From Syntrophaceae bacterium UBA1062 (lineage in GTDB: Bacteria > Desulfobacterota > Desulfomonilia > UBA1062): 13,489 bases of DNA. The translations under genes and the position numbers were made by a program. Position 1 is the first letter of the stretch. Each line of letters begins with the position of its first letter. Shown piece by piece: positions 6,137-13,235 of this stretch. The notes beneath the pieces are model-generated. The model searched no databases. It was not told where the DNA came from and was given only the letters and a program-made list of their open reading frames with translations. Location: positions 1 to 13,489 of the forward strand of contig DCDF01000054.1 in the NCBI GenBank assembly GCA_002316295.1, given 5' to 3'.

Positions 6137-6484
6137 ATGGGTGAGGAGAAATTCGTGGAAAACCCCGATTATCCCATCGAATTGAGCGATGACACGATAA
6201 GCGAGGCCGTAAAGAAATATCCGTTCATCGTTGTGGACTGCTGGGCCGAGTGGTGCGGGCCGTGCAGAATGCTGGGGCCGGTCATCGAAAGTCTGGCGAA
6301 AAAACACCAGGGCGAGATCGTCTTTGCCAAGCTCGATGTGGAAAAGAATTCCCAGACCGCCGCGGAATACGGCATCCGCTCCATCCCGAATCTGCTCGTG
6401 TTCAAGGATGGCACAAAGGTTGGAGACATCGTAGGAGCGATGCCCGAGGACAAGCTCCTCGAGCGCATCAGGACCTTCAAGTAA
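6137..6484 (+). CDS. trxA: Thioredoxin
   Basis: A 115-residue thioredoxin with the canonical active site WCGPC (Cys40, Cys43), the preceding DCWAEW and the cis-proline motif SIPNLLVFKDG (Pro84). It reduces protein disulfides using electrons from the reductase encoded immediately upstream. The ATG at 6131 is directly abutted by AAGGAAGGAG, leaving no spacing, whereas ATG 6137, in the same frame, lies 6 nt after the GGAG; 6137 is therefore chosen. Starts further upstream inside trxB lack support. The phenylalanine usually found in DFWA is Cys35 here, giving one thiol beyond the active-site pair. About ten residues precede the usual thioredoxin start. It ends 16 nt from the convergent dtd gene. 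Confidence 0.95.
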   Translation: MGEEKFVENPDYPIELSDDTISEAVKKYPFIVVDCWAEWCGPCRMLGPVIESLAKKHQGEIVFAKLDVEKNSQTAAEYGIRSIPNLLVFKDGTKVGDIVGAMPEDKLLERIRTFK

Positions 6485-6500
6485 AGAAAGCCGGCTCCTG

Positions 6501-6953
6501 TCAGAAAAGCTTTCTGCTGTCCAGAAGGATCGTGACCGGGCCGTGGTTGACGATGTGGACGTCCATCTCGGCCTGAAACTGCCCGGTAGCGACCTTGCCG
6601 TCATGCAGGGAGGCGACGCGCTCGACCATCTGGCTGAACAGCTCTGATGCCTTCCCGGGCTGCTCCGCAGCCGAATAGGAGGGCCGCTTCCCCCTGCGGG
6701 CGTCTCCCAGGAGGGTGAACTGGGATATCAGGAGGATCTCTCCTTGGGCTTGCCCCACGTCGAGATTCATAACCCCATGCTCGTCGTCGAAGATCCTCAA
6801 CCCGCAGATCCTGCGGGCGATGTGGTCGATATCGCTCCAGCTGTCGCCCGCCTCGATCCCGATGAGGCAGCACAGCCCTGCATCGATCCGCGAAATCTCT
6901 CTTCCGTCAACCCTGACGGACGCTGTTTTCACTCTCTGGACCACAGCCCGCAT
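6501..6953 (-). CDS. dtd: D-aminoacyl-tRNA deacylase
   Basis: A full-length 150-residue DTD. The enzyme removes D-amino acids (and glycine mischarged on tRNA-Ala) from tRNA in the cytoplasm, acting as a homodimer. It starts with MRAVVQRVKTASV, and carries both signature motifs: SQFTL at 77-81 and NHGPVT at 136-141, whose Gly-Pro from each partner makes the chiral selector. AAAGGAG lies 6 nt before ATG 6953. It follows the HtrA-type protease gene at 78 nt in the same orientation and converges on trxA. A hairpin in the gap suggests that at least part of its transcription may be independent. No unusual features. Confidence 0.96.
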   Translation of the reverse strand: MRAVVQRVKTASVRVDGREISRIDAGLCCLIGIEAGDSWSDIDHIARRICGLRIFDDEHGVMNLDVGQAQGEILLISQFTLLGDARRGKRPSYSAAEQPGKASELFSQMVERVASLHDGKVATGQFQAEMDVHIVNHGPVTILLDSRKLF

Positions 6954-6989
6954 CGGATGCTCCTTTCATAATCAGAAAACAGCACACTC

Positions 6990-7008
6990 TTCCCGGCAGA
7001 ACCGGGAA
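6990..7008 (-). terminator. Hairpin between the HtrA gene and dtd, possible weak terminator
   Basis: A perfect 7-bp stem (TTCCCGG and CCGGGAA) closes a 5-nt loop, 24 nt after the protease stop codon. On the minus strand it is not followed directly by a T-run; a TTTT appears only about 10 nt later. It may be a weak terminator or an RNA-processing/stabilising hairpin. Confidence 0.4.
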
Positions 7009-7031
7009 ACGATATCGGCGGCATCGCGGCC

Positions 7032-8414
7032 TCAACGTATGAGGGTCATGTTCAGTATCATACCCTGTCGGAAGATGCTGAGCTCCATCCTCCTGCCGTT
7101 GATTCCCTGTATGACCTTCTTGAACTCCCCAAGCCCCGCTATCTTGGTATTGTTGATGGCGACGATGACGTCACCCGGCCTCAGGCCGGTGCTCGCGGCG
7201 GCGGAGTTGCTCTCGACGCCTGCGACGACGACCCCGTCGATGGTGTTCGGCACCTCCAGAGAATCACGCAGGGGAGGAGTCAGGTCCGTAACGCTCGCTC
7301 CCTGCAGGAACCTGCTGTCCTGAACCACGAAGGTTTCTTCGGGAGTCTGGGCTTTCGCGAGATCCCCGATCGTCACATTGACGGTCTTCCGGCCGCCGTT
7401 TCGGACCACGGTGACCGGCACACTCGTGCCGGGAGCGATTTCCGAGACGAGGAACTGAAGAGACGAGGGATCATTCACCGCCCTGCCCTGGATGGAAACA
7501 ACCACATCACCCTGCCGGATTCCGGCCTTTGCGGCGGGAGAGCCCTTGACGACATCAGCGATCAGCACTCCCTTTGTCGACTCGAGCCCCATGGCCTCGG
7601 CTATGTCCGGGGTTACCTCCTGCACCGTCACCCCGAGCCATCCCCTGACGACCCTGCCGTATTGCCGGAGACTGTCGACCACATTCATCACGAGATTCAC
7701 GGGAATGGCGAAGCCGATCCCGATATTGCCACCCGACTGCGAGAGGATCGCGGTATTGATCCCGATGAGCTCACCCTCCATATTCACCAGCGCGCCGCCG
7801 GAATTGCCCGGGTTGATAGGCGCATCGGTCTGGATGAAATTCTCGTACTCGGTAATGCCGAGACCCGTCCGTCCCAAGGCGCTGATGATCCCGTGGGTCA
7901 CCGTGCCTTCAAGACCATACGGATTGCCGACGGCGAGCACATAGCTGCCGATGCGAAGGTCTGAGGAGCTCCCCATCTTGATGACGGGAAGATCTTTGGC
8001 ATCGATCTTTATGACAGCCACATCGCTCTTCGGATCCGTTCCGATGATTTTTGCCGTGAACGTCCGTTCATCAGAAAGGCGTACCTCCACCTCGTCGGCC
8101 CCGCTGACCACATGGCTGCTGGTGACGATATATCCGTCTCCGGATACGATTACTCCCGATCCCAGGGCCTGCTGTACCCGCTCCCTGGGCACCCGGTTAC
8201 CGAAAAAGTCCCGGAAAAACGGATCGGAGAAAAGGGGAGACTGGTTCGTCGACACCTTCTTTACCGAGGAGATATTCACTACCGACGGAAGAACCTTCTC
8301 CACCACGTCTTCGATCCAGTTTCTCTCGGAAGGCTTCGGGATCTGCGCCTGAGCAGCAAAAGGAATAAGCAGGATGAAGAGGGCCGCCGATATATTTCTC
8401 ATCTTCCTGTGCAT
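7032..8414 (-). CDS. degP: Periplasmic serine endoprotease, Do/DegP (HtrA) family
   Basis: A 460-residue HtrA protease with a type I signal peptide (cleavage after AQA, about residue 23), a trypsin-like domain and two PDZ domains. The catalytic triad is His101 (in TSSHVV), Asp131 (in DPKSDVAVIKI) and Ser205 (in GNSGG). PDZ1 runs from about 258 (RGWLGVTVQEV) to 345, PDZ2 from about 370 to the C-terminus (GLRPGDVIVAINN). Such proteases degrade or hold misfolded envelope proteins, forming trimer-based cages. Two ATGs lie at 8414 and 8402; GAGGTGAT sits about 7 nt before 8414, which is preferred. The His motif is usually TNxHVV; here it is TSSHVV. Whether it is DegP, DegQ or MucD-like cannot be decided. 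It fits an envelope stress role beside the outer-membrane gene cluster to its left. Confidence 0.93.
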   Translation of the reverse strand: MHRKMRNISAALFILLIPFAAQAQIPKPSERNWIEDVVEKVLPSVVNISSVKKVSTNQSPLFSDPFFRDFFGNRVPRERVQQALGSGVIVSGDGYIVTSSHVVSGADEVEVRLSDERTFTAKIIGTDPKSDVAVIKIDAKDLPVIKMGSSSDLRIGSYVLAVGNPYGLEGTVTHGIISALGRTGLGITEYENFIQTDAPINPGNSGGALVNMEGELIGINTAILSQSGGNIGIGFAIPVNLVMNVVDSLRQYGRVVRGWLGVTVQEVTPDIAEAMGLESTKGVLIADVVKGSPAAKAGIRQGDVVVSIQGRAVNDPSSLQFLVSEIAPGTSVPVTVVRNGGRKTVNVTIGDLAKAQTPEETFVVQDSRFLQGASVTDLTPPLRDSLEVPNTIDGVVVAGVESNSAAASTGLRPGDVIVAINNTKIAGLGEFKKVIQGINGRRMELSIFRQGMILNMTLIR

Positions 8415-8451
8415 AGGGATATCACCTCACTTTTCCTCCTCATGTTATTAC

Positions 8452-8479
8452 CTTATAACAAATTCACAGCCTTACTCAA
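8452..8479 (-). promoter_or_regulatory. Putative promoter of the HtrA-family protease gene
   Basis: On the minus strand TTGAGT (8474-8479, 4 of 6) is followed after 16 bp by TATAAG (8452-8457, 5 of 6), predicting a start near 8445 and a leader of about 30 nt. No good SigmaE-type GAACTT/TCTGA pair was seen. Overlaps the divergent intergenic region of the methyltransferase gene. Confidence 0.45.
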
Positions 8480-8504
8480 GTTGATCCTGTACACGCCGGA
8501 GAAA

Positions 8505-9566
8505 ATGCTGTATAGATTCGTCCTCATGGCTTCTCGACACGGCATGGATCCCGAGAAGTGTTCCGGGGCGCACACATCCGGATCTTCCGGAAAAGAGCGG
8601 CCTGATCGCTGTATCGGCGGCGGGGAAGATCCCAGTGGATTTTCGGAAAAGACCGGGGGCGGACCGGGGCTGAGCACGACGCGGGATTATCACCGGCACG
8701 TCCCTGTCGATCTCATGAGAGAGCTCACCATCTGCGAGTCGTTTGCAGGGCCTGATTCTCCATATGCGGTCGCCCTCGAAAGTCCGTCCAGCTACGGCGC
8801 AATGGTGGGTGACTTCCTTGCCCGAAACGGCCTGCTGAGAGAGAACGCGATCATATGCGAGGCCGGAGGGGGGTACGGAAGCCTCATGCACGGGCTGCTG
8901 AGCAGCCGGGGGGATTCCATCGCCCGGATATACATGATCGATCTCTCCCGAAGCCTCCTCCAGAAACAGCGCTTGCTCCTCTCCGCATGGCGGGAACGCA
9001 TCACTTCCATCCAGGCGGATATCCACGAGATCATGGGCGCCTTCTCCGGGGTTGACCTCTTCATCATCAACGAGGTCCTGGGAGATCTGAACACACTGAC
9101 CGCAGTGGATCCCGCAAGCATTCCCCGAGAGGTGCGCGAGCTCGTCGACGCTTATGACCTTGACATTCCGGACAGACCGTTCAATTTCAACATCGGGGCG
9201 GTGAAGCTGGTGGAGACACTCTGCCGAAGCGGGGTCCCCGCATTTTTGAGCGAGCACTCATGCGACCCCATCATCCCGGAGAGCATGCCGTTTCTCGCTA
9301 AAGGGCTCGAGCTGGATGCATACCCGCGGGAGATACGGCTGTACCGGCACAGCGAATACACCATCCGGTTCTCACACCTCGAACGGGTCGCCCGCGCCCA
9401 CGGCAGGAGGGTGAGCTCCGGGTCGCTCATCGATCTCGTCGGTCTGAAACCCTCGAGGCGCCTGGAGACGATATTTCTGACGCGCGCCTGCGACACGGAC
9501 ACTCATGAGATCATCTTCGAGCTGCTCGACCATATCCGGGAATACCGGTGGCTGACCATTACGTGA
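8505..9566 (+). CDS. Class I SAM-dependent methyltransferase, N-terminus uncertain
   Basis: The Rossmann-fold core is clear: motif I EAGGGYGSL (glycine-rich SAM loop) preceded by NAIIC, the acidic residue after strand 2 in IYMIDLSRSLLQKQ, then a strand 4 region VDLFIINEVLGDLNTLT. The GGGYG form of motif I occurs in putative sugar O-methyltransferases, but I cannot assign a substrate. The C-terminal half (GAVKLVETLC, a long alpha/beta stretch ending LLDHIREYRWLTIT) shows no second known domain. The start is unclear: ATG 8505 has only GGAG at 3 nt; ATGs at 8442, 8526, 8544 and 8715 have no visible ribosome binding site. Residues from about 20 to 60 after 8505 are Gly/Ser-rich and low in complexity, so the true start may be later. 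It is a single gene, divergent from the protease and convergent with the AMMECR1 gene. Confidence 0.75.
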   Translation: MLYRFVLMASRHGMDPEKCSGAHTSGSSGKERPDRCIGGGEDPSGFSEKTGGGPGLSTTRDYHRHVPVDLMRELTICESFAGPDSPYAVALESPSSYGAMVGDFLARNGLLRENAIICEAGGGYGSLMHGLLSSRGDSIARIYMIDLSRSLLQKQRLLLSAWRERITSIQADIHEIMGAFSGVDLFIINEVLGDLNTLTAVDPASIPREVRELVDAYDLDIPDRPFNFNIGAVKLVETLCRSGVPAFLSEHSCDPIIPESMPFLAKGLELDAYPREIRLYRHSEYTIRFSHLERVARAHGRRVSSGSLIDLVGLKPSRRLETIFLTRACDTDTHEIIFELLDHIREYRWLTIT

Positions 9567-9639
9567 GAAGGGGGCCCCTTTGCATACCTGCAGGCGCCGT
9601 GAGGCAGAGCTTCCGGAAAGGCCCCTGGAAGGGAATGGA

Positions 9640-9655
9640 AAGCCCGTCGGGGCTT
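9640..9655 (-). terminator. Hairpin at the 3' end of the AMMECR1 gene
   Basis: AAGCCC and GGGCTT pair around a 4-nt loop, overlapping the stop codon at 9654-9656. On the minus strand the stem runs into TTCC followed by pyrimidine-rich sequence, a weak version of a terminator tail. The gap to the convergent methyltransferase gene is only 87 nt, so a bidirectional terminator is expected here, but the signal is poor. Confidence 0.3.
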
Positions 9656-10235
9656 ATGCGCCTTCTCCGAAGTACTGGACCTGGTAGGTAAGAACCTCGA
9701 TCCTCCTGTTCTTCCATGCATCCGCGGGAAGCCCGGCCTTGAGGCAGAGCTGGCCGAGAAAGTCCTCGCCGTCCGGCAGCTGCTCCCACACCTGGGGAAG
9801 GAAGGTCGCCGAATGCAGGCCGTATCGGATGATCACCCCGTCGACTCCAGGCCTCAGCCTTGAAAGGAGATCATCGGAGTCCGAATACTCAAGCGTTTTC
9901 GGCTCGGTGAGCACGCTCACCTCGATATCGATATCATCGAGCTCCGAGGACCGCAAAGGGTGGAACCTCGGATCGTGGAACGCGGCATTGACGGCATTGT
10001 GCCGCACGGCATCGACGACGGATTCGCGTGCTTCGAGAAACCCGATGCATCCCCTGAGCTGCCCGTGCTTGTGAAGGGTGACGAACACCCCGCGCTTCTG
10101 GCCTGTGACATCCTCACTCAGAGACTCCGGTTCGTCCTCCCGCTCTTCCTGCGTAACGCCCAGGTAATCGGCGATCGTCTTTCTGGCGATCCTCACCAGC
10201 GCCTTTCCCTGTTCCTCGCTGATCTTCTTTATCAT
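9654..10235 (-). CDS. AMMECR1-domain protein (AmmeMemoRadiSam system protein A type)
   Basis: A 193-residue single-domain protein. The family signature LRGCIG is at 60-65, preceded by GVFVTLHKHGQ and followed by AVRHNAVNAAFHDPRFHPL and IDIEVSVLTEPK, then GVDGVIIRYGLHSATFLPQVW and the terminal RIEVLTYQVQYFGEG. Homologues occur in all domains of life; in bacteria and archaea they often sit with a Memo protein and a radical SAM protein, a predicted but unproven system. Neither partner is in this window. A GTG at 10250 is in frame but lies within the ribosome binding site: GGAGGTGAT ends a few nt before ATG 10235, which is the better start. The YhaM-type nuclease gene ends 48 nt upstream in the same direction, so co-transcription is likely. 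Confidence 0.9.
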   Translation of the reverse strand: MIKKISEEQGKALVRIARKTIADYLGVTQEEREDEPESLSEDVTGQKRGVFVTLHKHGQLRGCIGFLEARESVVDAVRHNAVNAAFHDPRFHPLRSSELDDIDIEVSVLTEPKTLEYSDSDDLLSRLRPGVDGVIIRYGLHSATFLPQVWEQLPDGEDFLGQLCLKAGLPADAWKNRRIEVLTYQVQYFGEGA

Positions 10236-10283
10236 GGCATCACCTCCCACTGATGGGAATATCGGCCTGTCGAAGCTTTCGGG

Positions 10284-11255
10284 CTACTCCTCCCCCTCGT
10301 AGATGCGGGTGTACAGATACCGGTTGTAGATGCTCGAAAAGGAGCTGAAATCCTCGTCTTCCGGGGTGGCCTCGATGATGGAGGAAAAACCGATGAGCTT
10401 GGCGTCGAGATCGTCGAGTATGTGGAGCAAGATCGCCTCTTTCGTCATGGGAAGCTTGGGCGAGCCGAACTCCAGCTGGCCGTGATGGCCGAGGATCATA
10501 TGGAGCAGCTGGAGCCTGAGCTCGTCGGGGAATGCCGGAATTCCGGCGATCGCCTGGTCGGTCATATAGGCGGAGAGATAGACGTGTCCGATGAGCCTGC
10601 CCATGGCGGTCATGTCGATGACCCGGCTGAAGGAATACTCATAGATCTTTCCGATGTCATGCAGCAGCGCCCCGGCCACGAGAAGGTCCCGATTCATGCC
10701 CAGGTGCTCGTAGAGAGGCAGGACGCTGTGAATCGATCTGATGATGGACAGGGTGTGTTCCAGCAGGCCTCCGATATAATTGTGATGGACGCCTTTTGCG
10801 GCGGGAGCCTTCTGGAATGCGTTTCTGACGCTGTCAGAGGAAAAGAGGGCCTCGATGAGCGCCTTGAGGTGAGCATCCTTGATGCCGGCGATGTGCGTCT
10901 CGATCTCGGCCATCATCGAGGGAATGTCCCTGCTGGTGGTTGCGATGAGGGAAGCCATCTCCACATCGTCCTCCTTGAGCTTCACGATCTTTTCGATCCT
11001 GATCTGGAGCCTGCCGTCGTATGACTCCACCCCTCCCCTGATTCCCACCACATCGCCCGGGCTGATGGATGAAACCTGCTGGCGCGCATCCTCCCACACC
11101 ATGCCCAGGATGTCGCCGCTCCTGTCCGTGAGCAGGACCTTCGCATACGGCTTGCCGTTGCGCGCGGTCATGATCTTGCGCTGCGAAAGCAGAAAAACCG
11201 CCCGTATGGGATCTCCGTCGCGGCACTCCGAGACAAACTTGCCCTTCGATATCAT
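10284..11255 (-). CDS. YhaM-type 3'-5' exoribonuclease (OB-fold plus HD domain)
   Basis: A 323-residue protein with an N-terminal OB-fold nucleic-acid-binding domain (about 15-92: AVFLLSQRKIMTARNGKPYAKVLL, GDVVGIRGGVESYDGRLQIRIEKI) and a C-terminal HD phosphohydrolase domain. Metal-binding residues are visible as LLEHT (His167), LLHDIGK (His199, Asp200) and ILGHHG further on. This architecture and length match YhaM/Cbf1, a metal-dependent exonuclease that trims RNA from the 3' end, best known from Firmicutes. ATG 11273 and ATG 11277 lack ribosome binding sites; ATG 11255 follows GGGGAGG at 4 nt and starts MISKGKFV, a typical family N-terminus, so it is preferred. It lies after hslU with a 139-nt gap holding a possible own promoter. 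Family call firm; substrate in this organism not shown. Confidence 0.9.
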   Translation of the reverse strand: MISKGKFVSECRDGDPIRAVFLLSQRKIMTARNGKPYAKVLLTDRSGDILGMVWEDARQQVSSISPGDVVGIRGGVESYDGRLQIRIEKIVKLKEDDVEMASLIATTSRDIPSMMAEIETHIAGIKDAHLKALIEALFSSDSVRNAFQKAPAAKGVHHNYIGGLLEHTLSIIRSIHSVLPLYEHLGMNRDLLVAGALLHDIGKIYEYSFSRVIDMTAMGRLIGHVYLSAYMTDQAIAGIPAFPDELRLQLLHMILGHHGQLEFGSPKLPMTKEAILLHILDDLDAKLIGFSSIIEATPEDEDFSSFSSIYNRYLYTRIYEGEE

Positions 11256-11275
11256 ATGCCCTCCCCTGAACATTC

Positions 11276-11284
11276 ATTTTATCA
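11276..11284 (-). promoter_or_regulatory. Candidate extended -10 promoter element for the YhaM-type gene
   Basis: On the minus strand TGATAAAAT (TGn plus TAAAAT, 5 of 6) lies about 20 nt upstream of ATG 11255; no good -35 is found 17 bp further up. Transcription from here would give a very short leader. Weak evidence. Confidence 0.3.
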
Positions 11285-11394
11285 CAGCTTTAAGGATAAC
11301 TGCAGGAGGAAAAGCATTTCCATCCCTGAAGGCAGGCGTGCAGCGGAAAAACGTGCAGCCGATCGATCGCGGACGACCGGGGGCAGGCGGGGAT

Positions 11395-12705
11395 TTAGAG
11401 GATGTACCGGCTCAAGTCCTCTTTTTCCATGATAGGCCCCAGCCGCTCATTCACGTACTGCGCATTCACCACCACTCTTCCGGAGAGGTCGGCTCCTTCA
11501 TAGGACACGTCCTCGAGGAGTTTTTCCAGAACCGTATGAAGCCTCCTTGCCCCGATATTCTCCGTATGATCGTTGATATACTGCGCGATGCGGGCGATTT
11601 CCTGGATGGCGTCGTCTTCGATCGTCAAGTCGATCCCTTCGGTGGCAAGCAGGGCCTGGTACTGCTTGATCAGGGCGTTTTTCGGCTCCACCAGGATGCG
11701 CACGAAATCCTCGCGATTGAGCGGATTGAGCTCTTCCCTGATGGGGAACCTCCCCTGTAGCTCCGGAATGAGGTCTGAGGGTTTGCTCACATGGAAGGCC
11801 CCCGAGCCGATGAAGAGGATGTGATCGGTCCTGACCGGGCCGAACTTGGTGTTGACGGTCGTCCCTTCGACGATGGGCAGGAGGTCTCGCTGCACCCCTT
11901 CGCGTGAGACGTCCGGGCCGTGGGTGGATTCCCGTCCGGCCACCTTGTCCAGCTCGTCGACAAAGACGATGCCCGAATTCTCCACCCGGTGCCTGGCTTC
12001 TTCGGTGACCTTGTCCATATCGATCAGACGGGAGACCTCCTTGGAGGCGAGAAACTCCTGGGCGTCCTTGACGCTCATCTTTCTCCGTCTCGTCTTCTTG
12101 GGCAGGATGTTGGAAAACATCTCCTTGAAGTCGATCCCCATCTCCTCGAGGCCCTGCCCGGAGAAGACCTCAATGGTGGGCATGGCCGATTCCCGGGCCT
12201 CTACCTCGATAATGCGGTCGTCGAGCAGGCCGTCCTTGAGCATTTTTCTGAGCTTCTCTCTGCTCTCCGCATGGACCTGGGCATCTTTCTGGACCGGCAG
12301 CAGATAATCGAGCACGCGTTCCTGGGCGATCTCCCGGGCCTTGGACTTGACTTTCTCGCTCTCCTCGCGCTGCACCATCTGCACGGCTATGCGCATGAGA
12401 TCGCGGATAATCGATTCCACGTCCCTGCCCACGTATCCAACCTCGGTGAACTTGGAAGCTTCGACCTTGATGAATGGAGCGTCGGCGAGCTTGGCAAGCC
12501 TCCTGGCGATTTCGGTCTTCCCCACGCCGGTGGGGCCGATCAGGATGATGTTCTTGGGGTAGATGTCCTCCCGCATGTCCTCCGACACGCGCTGGCGGCG
12601 CCAGCGGTTTCTCAGGGATATGGCCACGGCCTTTTTCGCCTTGTCCTGGCCGACGATGTACTTGTCTAGCTCAGCTACGATTTGTTTGGGCGTGAGATCG
12701 TTCAT
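11395..12705 (-). CDS. hslU: ATP-dependent protease ATPase subunit HslU (ClpY)
   Basis: A full-length 436-residue AAA+ unfoldase that feeds substrates into the HslV peptidase. Seen: PKQIVAELDKYIVGQDKAK at the start, Walker A GPTGVGKT (57-64), the pore loop GYVG (90-93) in EVGYVGRDVES, the helical I domain (about 110-240), Walker B IVFVDELDKVA, the sensor/arginine region LQGRFPIREELNPL, and the C-terminal LSRYIL tail, which in known structures inserts between HslV subunits to activate them. ATG 12705 overlaps the hslV stop by 4 nt (ATGA), with GAGGAG 5 nt upstream inside hslV. Together with hslV and xerC it has the gene order of the Bacillus cod operon. No odd features. Confidence 0.97.
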   Translation of the reverse strand: MNDLTPKQIVAELDKYIVGQDKAKKAVAISLRNRWRRQRVSEDMREDIYPKNIILIGPTGVGKTEIARRLAKLADAPFIKVEASKFTEVGYVGRDVESIIRDLMRIAVQMVQREESEKVKSKAREIAQERVLDYLLPVQKDAQVHAESREKLRKMLKDGLLDDRIIEVEARESAMPTIEVFSGQGLEEMGIDFKEMFSNILPKKTRRRKMSVKDAQEFLASKEVSRLIDMDKVTEEARHRVENSGIVFVDELDKVAGRESTHGPDVSREGVQRDLLPIVEGTTVNTKFGPVRTDHILFIGSGAFHVSKPSDLIPELQGRFPIREELNPLNREDFVRILVEPKNALIKQYQALLATEGIDLTIEDDAIQEIARIAQYINDHTENIGARRLHTVLEKLLEDVSYEGADLSGRVVVNAQYVNERLGPIMEKEDLSRYIL

Positions 12706-13235
12706 GAGAGCTCCTCGAAGACCATCTTCTTGTTCGTGTAGATGCAGATGTCGGATGCGATCTCCATAGCCTTCTCAGCGATTTCCATGGCGGAGAACTC
12801 TGTGTAGCGGAGCAGGGCCTTGGCCGCCGCCACGGCATACTGGCCGCCCGAGCCGATACCGCAGATATCGTCATCCGGCTCCACTACGTCGCCGCTGCCG
12901 GAGAGCAGAAAGGTCTTCCCGGAGTCGGCAACGATCATCAGGGCCTCCAGCCTCCTCAAGACCCGGTCGGTCCTCCAGTCCTTCCCCATCTCGACCGCTG
13001 CCCTGGTCAGGTTGCCCCGGTACTCCCTGAGCTTGGCCTCGAAACGCTCGAACAGCGTGAAGGCGTCCGAGGTGGATCCCGCGAAACCCGCTAGCACCTT
13101 GTCCTCGTAGATCTTTCTCACCTTGCGGGCATTAGCCTTCAGGACCACGTTGTTCATGGTCACCTGGCCGTCGCCGGCCAGCACCACGTTCGCACCTCTG
13201 CGCACGCAGAGCACTGTCGTGCCTTTTATTTCCAT
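12702..13235 (-). CDS. hslV: ATP-dependent protease peptidase subunit HslV (ClpQ)
   Basis: A 177-residue proteasome-beta-like threonine protease forming a double hexamer capped by HslU. The catalytic N-terminal threonine aligns with Thr6 in GTTVLCVRRG: a five-residue propeptide (MEIKG) must be removed, whereas E. coli HslV needs only Met removal. Further landmarks are AGDGQVTM, VLAGFAGSTSDAFTLFERFE, FLLSGSGDVVEPDDDICGIGSGGQYA and the terminal CIYTNKKMVFEELS. ATG 13235 has AAGGAGG 4 nt upstream; an overlapping ATG at 13239 is in another frame. Its start overlaps the xerC end by 10 nt and its stop overlaps hslU by 4 nt, so translation of the three is probably coupled. Confidence 0.97.
   Translation of the reverse strand: MEIKGTTVLCVRRGANVVLAGDGQVTMNNVVLKANARKVRKIYEDKVLAGFAGSTSDAFTLFERFEAKLREYRGNLTRAAVEMGKDWRTDRVLRRLEALMIVADSGKTFLLSGSGDVVEPDDDICGIGSGGQYAVAAAKALLRYTEFSAMEIAEKAMEIASDICIYTNKKMVFEELS

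Noticed and set aside
5212..6138. Long minus-strand open frame opposite trxB
   Set aside because: It mirrors a fully recognisable thioredoxin reductase; no start signal and no known domain.
6485..6515. Hairpin AGAAAGC/GCTTTCT between trxA and dtd as a bidirectional terminator
   Set aside because: The 7-bp stem is AT-rich, encloses a 17-nt loop, lies partly within dtd and has no good T-run, so it is not convincing.
8112..8504. Upstream extension of the methyltransferase frame into the protease gene
   Set aside because: The extra residues are antisense to the HtrA coding sequence and its promoter region, and have no methyltransferase similarity.
9567..9653. Palindrome AAGGGGGCCCCTT after the methyltransferase gene as a terminator
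   Set aside because: The arms meet without a loop of at least three bases, so it cannot form a stable terminator hairpin at full length.
11337..11359. Direct repeat CGTGCAGC, two copies with a 15-bp period, and nearby GATCGATC, after hslU
   Set aside because: Only two short copies in a 120-nt gap, no terminator shape and no further copies seen; probably chance.
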